The notes beneath the pieces are model-generated. The model had not been told where the DNA came from and made no database searches. It worked only from the letters and a program-made list of their open reading frames with translations. Below, one piece after another: positions 57,093 through 64,000 of a DNA stretch of 64,000 nucleotides. Position 1 is the first letter of the stretch; every line of letters begins with the position of its first letter. Origin of the DNA: Ifrita kowaldi (Eukaryota; Chordata; Aves; Passeriformes; Cinclosomatidae); NCBI GenBank assembly GCA_013398055.1, contig VZRS01006711.1:130323-194322 (forward strand), read 5' to 3'. A program made the translations under genes and the position numbers.

Positions 57093-60000
57093 AAGACCCA
57101 AATTTTCCCTTAAAGCTACACGAACTAATAAAGCTTGACTCTATTAATTTCTATGAATAAAAATATTCCTGAAATGCACAGTAAAAAATTACCTCACACG
57201 GGGTTTTGAAGCTCCATAAAGGCACCGAGGTGCTGCAGACAATTCCCTCCCCCCAGAGCTACAGGGAAAGTGTTAATCCCCTTTTTCCTTCAATGATAAT
57301 CCTGCTCCTGGTGGATTCTTTTGCTGAGATCGCATCTCACTTGCCTGAGGTATCAAGCCAATGTAATTTTTGTACCCATGGGGTTTCCATTTATCAGATT
57401 TGGTGCTGATACCTTTGAGTTGCTTCACTTGGAGGAAAAAAAAAAGCTTCTTTTGGGAAAAAGTTATTAAAATGTGTCTACAAATAACCAGGGAAAAAAA
57501 AAAAAGCCACCTAAAGGTATCAATAAGTCTAATACAACAAAACTCAGTGACATCTGGAAATCAAATTCGGGTAATTCAACAGCCTAAACCTAAAACTGCT
57601 GTATCCAGCAGTTCCTGCTTTTGCCATTCCTTTATTTGCAACCATTTAGAAGAGCCCCTAATGAAAAAAGGCCAAACGAGAAGTACTTTTAATTCCACAA
57701 AATAAAGTCCAGTAAGTTATTTTGCTCTCTTTTATTCCTGATCCACATAAAATAATTGCTTGTGTTTATCGAGGCCGTGGTAATGGAGAAAATAATTTGT
57801 GGAAAATTCATTAACAAACTGCTTTGCTGGGCTGGCATGGGCACCTCAAATGACCACCACAGACTGCCAGGGAGAAGGGAAGAAAGATAACAGCCAAATA
57901 AAATCCTCAATTTTAATGAATCCATCACATTAAGGCCTCTGTTTGACTACTAAGAGGCTTTTTTTGTATTTTAAAAATAAAGAGCACGCTGAAATAAAAG
58001 GGGGAAATCTCCCAATAATGAGACAGGCACTGCTGGGCAGCTCAGCCCTGGTGTAATTCCAGTGTAATTCCTGAACTTTACTGAAATAAACACATGCACT
58101 TAGCAATATATTATGCAAATCTACTTCTTGATATCAAGAGTGGTGCAGCTGCTGGCCCAGGTTAATTATCTTTATACAATTTATAGCGTTAGATCATCTC
58201 TTGGATAAAAAAAGCACTGCAAATTCCCAGGACAACAGGATTTCATCAGTTGTTTTTCTTAAATGAACGCTGGCTCTTCCTCAGCTGGAGGAAGGTTTTT
58301 TTTCCAAGGCAGAAAGTAATTTTTAATCCATTTTTAGTATTTCTTCCTGCCAGAGGGTTGTTATTTATTTTTTTAACAGGATTTGTGATTACTCAATTAG
58401 CAGGGAAATAATGAATGATAACCAATAGAAATTGTGCACTGCTATGAAAAATTGAATCAGGAATAAGTGATCTAGAAAGAGAGGTCACTGAGTCATTTTG
58501 AATAAGTACATTTGAGATAATTGTTATGTGCTTTGAAGACATTCCGAGAAAAAGAGGCAAAATTAATCAGATACATTAAATTATGAATTATTAACTCAGC
58601 TCTATTAAACATCAAATAGAAAAGCTCTTTAGGATTAACCATGTTTTTGGAAATTCTACTAGCTACAGAAAAGATTCCTGTGATTTGAAAATGACTTTTA
58701 TTTACATCTGAAATGCAGGAAAGGCCCTCAGGGACGAGGGCCACTTTCCAGAGGTGTTGGATCCATTTCTGGACAGGAACAGAAATCCCTTAATCCATTT
58801 ACAGCCAACCTTCTCAGGCTCAGCTGGGGAGGTCACAGACAACAAAATCCACGAGTAACTAAAGCCAGAGTTATCCAAGAAACTCCCAATTTTCCAAGAA
58901 CTGGAGATCTGGTTTGAAGAATTCTTTGATGAATCTGTCGATCCCTCAGTGAGGAGGAGCAGCTCCCATCGCTGCATTCACCTCGAAATAAACGCAGCAT
59001 TTCTGTTTCCCACCTCTCACAACGCCTTGGGTATTTCAGGGGGCTCATGGAAGCTTTTCTAAAGGATGAATTCCTTGGCAAAGTCAGCTTTTACATGGAA
59101 CGAGGTGAGAGCTCCTCGCGGACCAAGTGGCCGTGGCCTTGATTTAAGTCAATAATGCTGAATGAATAAAGGCTCTCGCTGGCTGCTGATTTCCCCTGGC
59201 TAAAAAACATCTCTCCTGTCATCTCCTGAGCCACCATCCCACCCCAGAACTCAGCAGGATGAAAGGCAAGGCCTTGCTCCTGGTCTGGGGGGATGACCCC
59301 ACCCAGGGAAGGTTCTGCTGCAGATCCTGGGTGGGATGCTGGGCCTTGCTTCCATCCCATCCCTCAGGGAGCTCTGCTGCTGTCCCAGCTGGAGCACAGC
59401 TCACCTTGGTGATGCTCCCACACCCCTCAGGACCTACAAAATCTGCCTGCCTTCCGTCTCCAGCTGCTCTACAGGACCACAGCAATTCCAGATTTGCCCA
59501 AAGTTACGCACTGCAGGTTCTGTGAGTCCCTTAAGAGCCGTGTTTCACCAAGAATAAAGTTTCTAGTGATTAAAATGGCCCCTTTTCCTTACTCATTTTC
59601 ATTTCTACGAGTCTGTGGCACAGAGAGCAGGCTCAGGAGCAGCACCAGTGCCTGCCTCAGGGGCTCTCAGGCGTCTGCTCCCTGCGAGCCCCATCCCTGC
59701 TCCACAGGCACCTTTCCATATGGAAGCCCTTCAGCAAACATGCCTGGAAGCTTTCTCCTTCAGGGTTCAGAGATGATTCCTGCCCTGCCAGAAACACTTC
59801 CCTCACCTCTCTGCTGGTTAACACGGGCATTAGGGAATGGAACTGGATTTGGGTCCTTGTTTCCAACTCTGGAGCACAGGGCAGGGATGGGAGTGGCTGC
59901 ACAGCACCAAGGCTGCTGCAAACCTGCAGCAGTTCCTCATGGCTTTGGGTGATTCTGACACGATTTTGTCCTTGGCCAGTTCATCACATAATTACAAATT

Positions 60001-63000
60001 AGCGAATTGCTTGATACCAGAGGATTGCTTCATAAATTAGGTCACTGTCATTCATCATTATCATTGCTTTACCCAACACATCTCATCCTTTGATCCATTC
60101 CCATCTCCACCCTGCACCATTAACACTCACTCTCTGTCACCGCCCTGATAGGCTGAATAACAAAATTCAACATCGACCAAGCCAGGAAAATTCACTTTCT
60201 TCATTGTCCTCATTAAGAGATGCATGTTAATAAGCAACAGCAGCAAACCTTCCCAAAACTCTCCTTTTACAGAGAGGGGTTTGCCTTGCAACTGCAGCTC
60301 CCCCTGGGTAAGGCACCTCTTTCCTGCTCATCAGATAATCCCAGTTTTTTACCCTCCACACTTTTCCCCTAAACATGTGTTCAAGTTATTCCACACCATT
60401 CCTTGCTGTACAATCTCCAAACGCTTCCAGCAAAAGCTGCTCTGAAAGCTGCTCTCAGCTAACCAAAGGAGATTGAAAGGAAAGCAATCCTGGCCTGAGC
60501 CAGGAGACCAACCAGCCATGCCTGAGCTTCTCACATGAACAAAGACAATTTACAGGCCCAAATCCATCCATGAACTCCAGAAGTTCACTGATGGATAATT
60601 CCAAGCCTGATGGAATTCAGGAGGCAGCAAAGGTACCAGCTCTGCTCTGGGTGACAGTAAACAATTCCTGACAACTGCAGAAGATGCACACGCAGGTGAG
60701 GACCAAACGTAGCACAGAACACCTTAAACTGATGTCCTGTGGCTCTTCCATGCCTGGATTATCATCCTGATATCTCCAAGAGGAGGGAACGTGGCTGGGT
60801 GAAGGATGATGCACCCCCAGGGCCAGTGAGGTCAGCCAAGGACACAAACCCACTCCAGTTTGAGCCCTGATCCTCTGCAAATGCAAACCACGCATCAGCC
60901 ATTTAAAAACCCACATTTTACACAGACACCTTGGAAAATACTGCCAGAACATCAAATTGCCATTCACAGCTTCCCCTGGTTACCCTCTCGTGCACTCCAG
61001 ACATCCCTGGTACCACTCTTGAGTGACTCTGCTTCATCTGAGTTACAGCAGTCTGAAATATCAGCTCTCAGCTCTTTAACTGGGATTTGTTTCATCGCCT
61101 GGAACTGGATCAGCTCTAAAACCTTTTCTCCAGGACCACCACGGCTGCTTCTTCACAAAGGTCTCTTGGAATTAACTACAAAAATACAGATCCTGCTGCA
61201 TTTCTATTTTATTTATGTTTTTTGGTGGACAGGGCAATAAAAAACACAACTCCTCTTTCTTTTGTAATTAAAAGAAACCATGTTCATTTACATTCCACCA
61301 TGGCAGGGACATTTATTCCTGCCTTGTGTTCACCTTAAAAATGGGCTTCTTCCTAGTTATTATCACTGACTCTGAACCTTGGGTCTACCTAAGCAGGAAA
61401 CAAACCTCCAAATCCTAAAAAGCTTTGGCAAATATTTCCCAGCCAGCATTTTCCTCTCCATGGTTGAGTGTGTTATCCATCCCCTGCATTGCAAGGATAA
61501 AATAAATGCAATCTCAATGGCTCATCATGAGAAAAACTCAGGAATTCAGGGTGGTTTTGTGGACAAAATACCTCATTTCAGTTTCTCCTGAGTCTAATGA
61601 AATGGCTGAAGTTTTCTGACACTGCCCCTGAATTATATAATCCTCGAGAAGACATTAACAGCTGCTCTAAAAATCTAATTAAATTTTAGAGCACTGGTAA
61701 TGCAGCCATAAGGCCCATGTAAGCCATTATCTACATTAATAAAAATTAAAGTCAAACAGTATCTACACAGTAATAACGTACCTGCATTCAAGGTCACTTT
61801 AATTCCCTTACTCCCATTTTTTTTCTTTATTGTTGCTGTAACTGTTATTAATATTTATTCAAAATTTCAAATATATGTACATTTGCTCCCCTGGACTGTT
61901 TTCTTAATACAAAATATTGAGACAGGAATTAATTCATTTGTCTTAATTGTTTATTTTCTCCCTTTCTCCACAATATAACTCCTATTATTAGCACAGAAAA
62001 GGGCAAGAAACTGCAACAACCTACAGGGATTTTATTAGGTACCTAAATGAAAATCTAGAGTGGAACAACATAGGCACAACTCATCTCAAATCCAATCCTT
62101 CTCTTGCTTGGAAGACCAGAAAAAGAGAAAAAAAAAAGGATGCTGTGGAAGGGGAAAAGGAAAAAAAAAATCAGAAAAATTACCTAAGGATAGTATTTTA
62201 TTTGTATCCAATTATTTTTCTCCACAAATTCCAACAAACTGATTTTGTTTTCCTCCGTTGGCAAACATTACTGTGCATTTATGTAACTCCTACCAAGGTG
62301 TGCTGGAAGTGACAGAACAAATAGCAAAGGTAATTCTGGAGCAGTTTCTTGAAAACTGGGCACTGACTTCACTGAAACTCTGCTTTAATTTCTTTGGAAT
62401 GACTGGAAACTGTTGGAAAAGCAGAGCGGGCAATCCCAAGCAGGATCATCTGCATTGCTTCCAAAACCTTCTGGAAAGGTTTTCAAAATCCTTTAAAATT
62501 TGGAAATGCATTTCAAGAATCAAATAACATCAAAATGCCCCTGCTATGATTGTGCCATGTACAAACACGCAGCATCTCAACAGTGATTTAAATAAAAGGG
62601 GGAAAAGGAATATTTTTGCATGAGGGGAAGTATCCAACTCCGAGCTCTCCGTGAAGAAAAAGGGATCAGGCAGGGGGGTCCCCACTTTCCTTTCCCAACA
62701 GCTGTAACAGCACCAGCTGTGCAGGTGCCCCAAGAGTGGAAACAGCTCCTAAATGGGAACAAAATATTCCAAAACGCCCAGATTTCCATTAAACTTCTCA
62801 TCACCCAGACACACCAATTGTTTACAGAGTGCTGATTAAAGCCTCAAGTGTTTTCCATAAAAATATTTGTAAATTAGGTGAATAAATTATTCAGTGGTCA
62901 TTATTGACATTAAACATTCTCCCAGAACATTCTCAGAGCAGAACACTGCTAATTCTTCTCACTGATTATTTCAGTGCTGTCACAGCACACAAACCTCCCA

Positions 63001-64000
63001 AATTCTGTTTGGTTCACGGAGCTCCAGCCTTCACCTCGGGAATATTCCCTGGGAATACACAATCCTCATGTTAAGTCCCTATAAAGACCATCAGACCCTT
63101 AAATTCCTTTTTCTCCTGCCCAAGACCATTCACCAGCAGCTCAAGAAAAAGATCAAGGTGGCTTCTGTGGCTGTGTCACCTCTCTTAATGACCTCTAAAT
63201 GCTCAGATCTTGTGCCTCAAGTGATAAAAGAGACTTCAAACAGGGGTTAAGCAATGAGAGGGATGGGAATGCTCTGCTTTTCCTCCCCCAGTCCAGCTCA
63301 GGGAGCAGGATGTTACCCAGGCAGACGCTGCTTCCAAGAATTAATAATTCCCATTTATTTTTTAGGCAGGTTCACACTCCTGGACACAAGTTCCCCATCA
63401 GACACTCTCCATTCACACAGGGTAAGGATGAACAGGGCAACTCTCGGGATATTTGGGTAATTCCTGGGTTCTGGGGAGAGGATGGAGAATGGCTTCACCC
63501 AGGATAAATTTCGTGAGAGCCTGTTCTCTTATTGCTCACTGATTTCCATATCGAATCCCTGCTGGCACCTGGGGAAATAAGAATCCCTCCCTCACTTATT
63601 CACCACGAGAACCTCACCCCGTGCTGCTGCAGAGGGGAGAGACAACGCTCCAGGGATGGAGCAAAGAGCAGCAAAGAGAACGAGCTCCAGGAGGGCATTT
63701 TTTGTTCTGGGATAGTTCGTTCAGCCCCAGCAAAAATGCCACTTCCCACACTGGCTTACAACTATTTTTAGGCCCTGTATAAAATGCAGTTTGCACACCC
63801 AGCTGATCCCTGCTCCCTTGCATATCCTCCTCCTGCTTTGCTTTCCTGAAGTGACAATTTGCAGGAGCTCATAAACAACCCCAAATACCAGCTCGCCAGG
63901 GAAAATACATCCTCTGCTTTGCTGTTCCCGTCAGTTTAAAGGAGATTAGTTAAACCACACAACAGCTTTTACAGCCCCAAGACTTTCTGCACTTAGAGAG
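57093..64000. other. unique non-coding DNA
   Basis: No gene is supported over 6.9 kb and no interspersed repeat is recognised. It contains an octamer ATGCAAAT (58113-58120), T-runs near 58300 and 58371, and an AT-rich island with a perfect hairpin (61620-61810). Frames up to 152 codons (59494-59952) have no domain I recognise. The window ends inside this stretch without a visible gene boundary. Confidence 0.5.
61620..61810. promoter_or_regulatory. candidate conserved non-coding element with hairpin
   Basis: Repeat-free AT-rich island. A perfect 10-base inverted repeat, TGCTCTAAAA (61663-61672) and TTTTAGAGCA (61684-61693), encloses an 11-base loop ATCTAATTAAA with a TAATTA homeodomain core. 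CATTATCTACATTAATAAAA and CAGTATCTACACAGTAATAA follow, sharing the TATCTACA string. It could be an enhancer or a structured RNA segment. No gene can be assigned. Confidence 0.3.

Overview
This window looks like non-coding avian nuclear DNA, most probably from a songbird (passerine) draft assembly. The evidence is the repeat content. At least fourteen 3'-end fragments of CR1 LINEs lie on both strands, and there are three copies of one roughly 655-bp retroviral LTR family. Runs of N (2726-2986, 34433-34459 and base 54330) mark assembly gaps. Spacing between features is loose, as in a vertebrate intergenic region or a very large intron. I found no protein-coding exon, tRNA, rRNA, CRISPR array or bacterial-type operon that I could defend. 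The open frames in the region are short, lack recognisable domains, and often run through repeats.

Layout. Bases 1-7.8 kb: unique DNA, a C/T-rich minisatellite, an LTR copy cut off by an assembly gap, a second minisatellite at the gap edge, a CR1 fragment, and an intact solo LTR with a 6-bp target-site duplication (TSD). Bases 7.8-21 kb: mostly unique DNA, with three CR1 copies and a small CR1 piece, a 20-bp tandem repeat, an unexplained LTR-like stretch, a CpG-rich patch, a diverged duplication with 157-bp spacing, and the longest open frame (246 codons, unsupported). Bases 21-24.2 kb: a third, reverse-oriented solo LTR with its own TSD, a 235-bp tract almost free of G on the + strand, and a probable second kind of LTR fragment. 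Bases 24-45 kb: unique DNA with older and younger CR1 pieces, one of which carries a TTA microsatellite. Bases 45-64 kb: mostly unique, AT-rich DNA with small CR1 remnants and several AT-rich islands that contain octamer and TAAT motifs and perfect short hairpins; these could be conserved non-coding elements.

There are no genes here that can be described as working together. The best-supported new observation is the LTR family. Two independent insertions, on opposite strands, each have a perfect 6-bp TSD (ACCAGG and AGTGGG), and both give the same element ends, TGTTGG...GTGATA. This is a TG...TA element rather than the usual TG...CA. I did not find a previously undescribed multi-gene system, and I do not think one is present.
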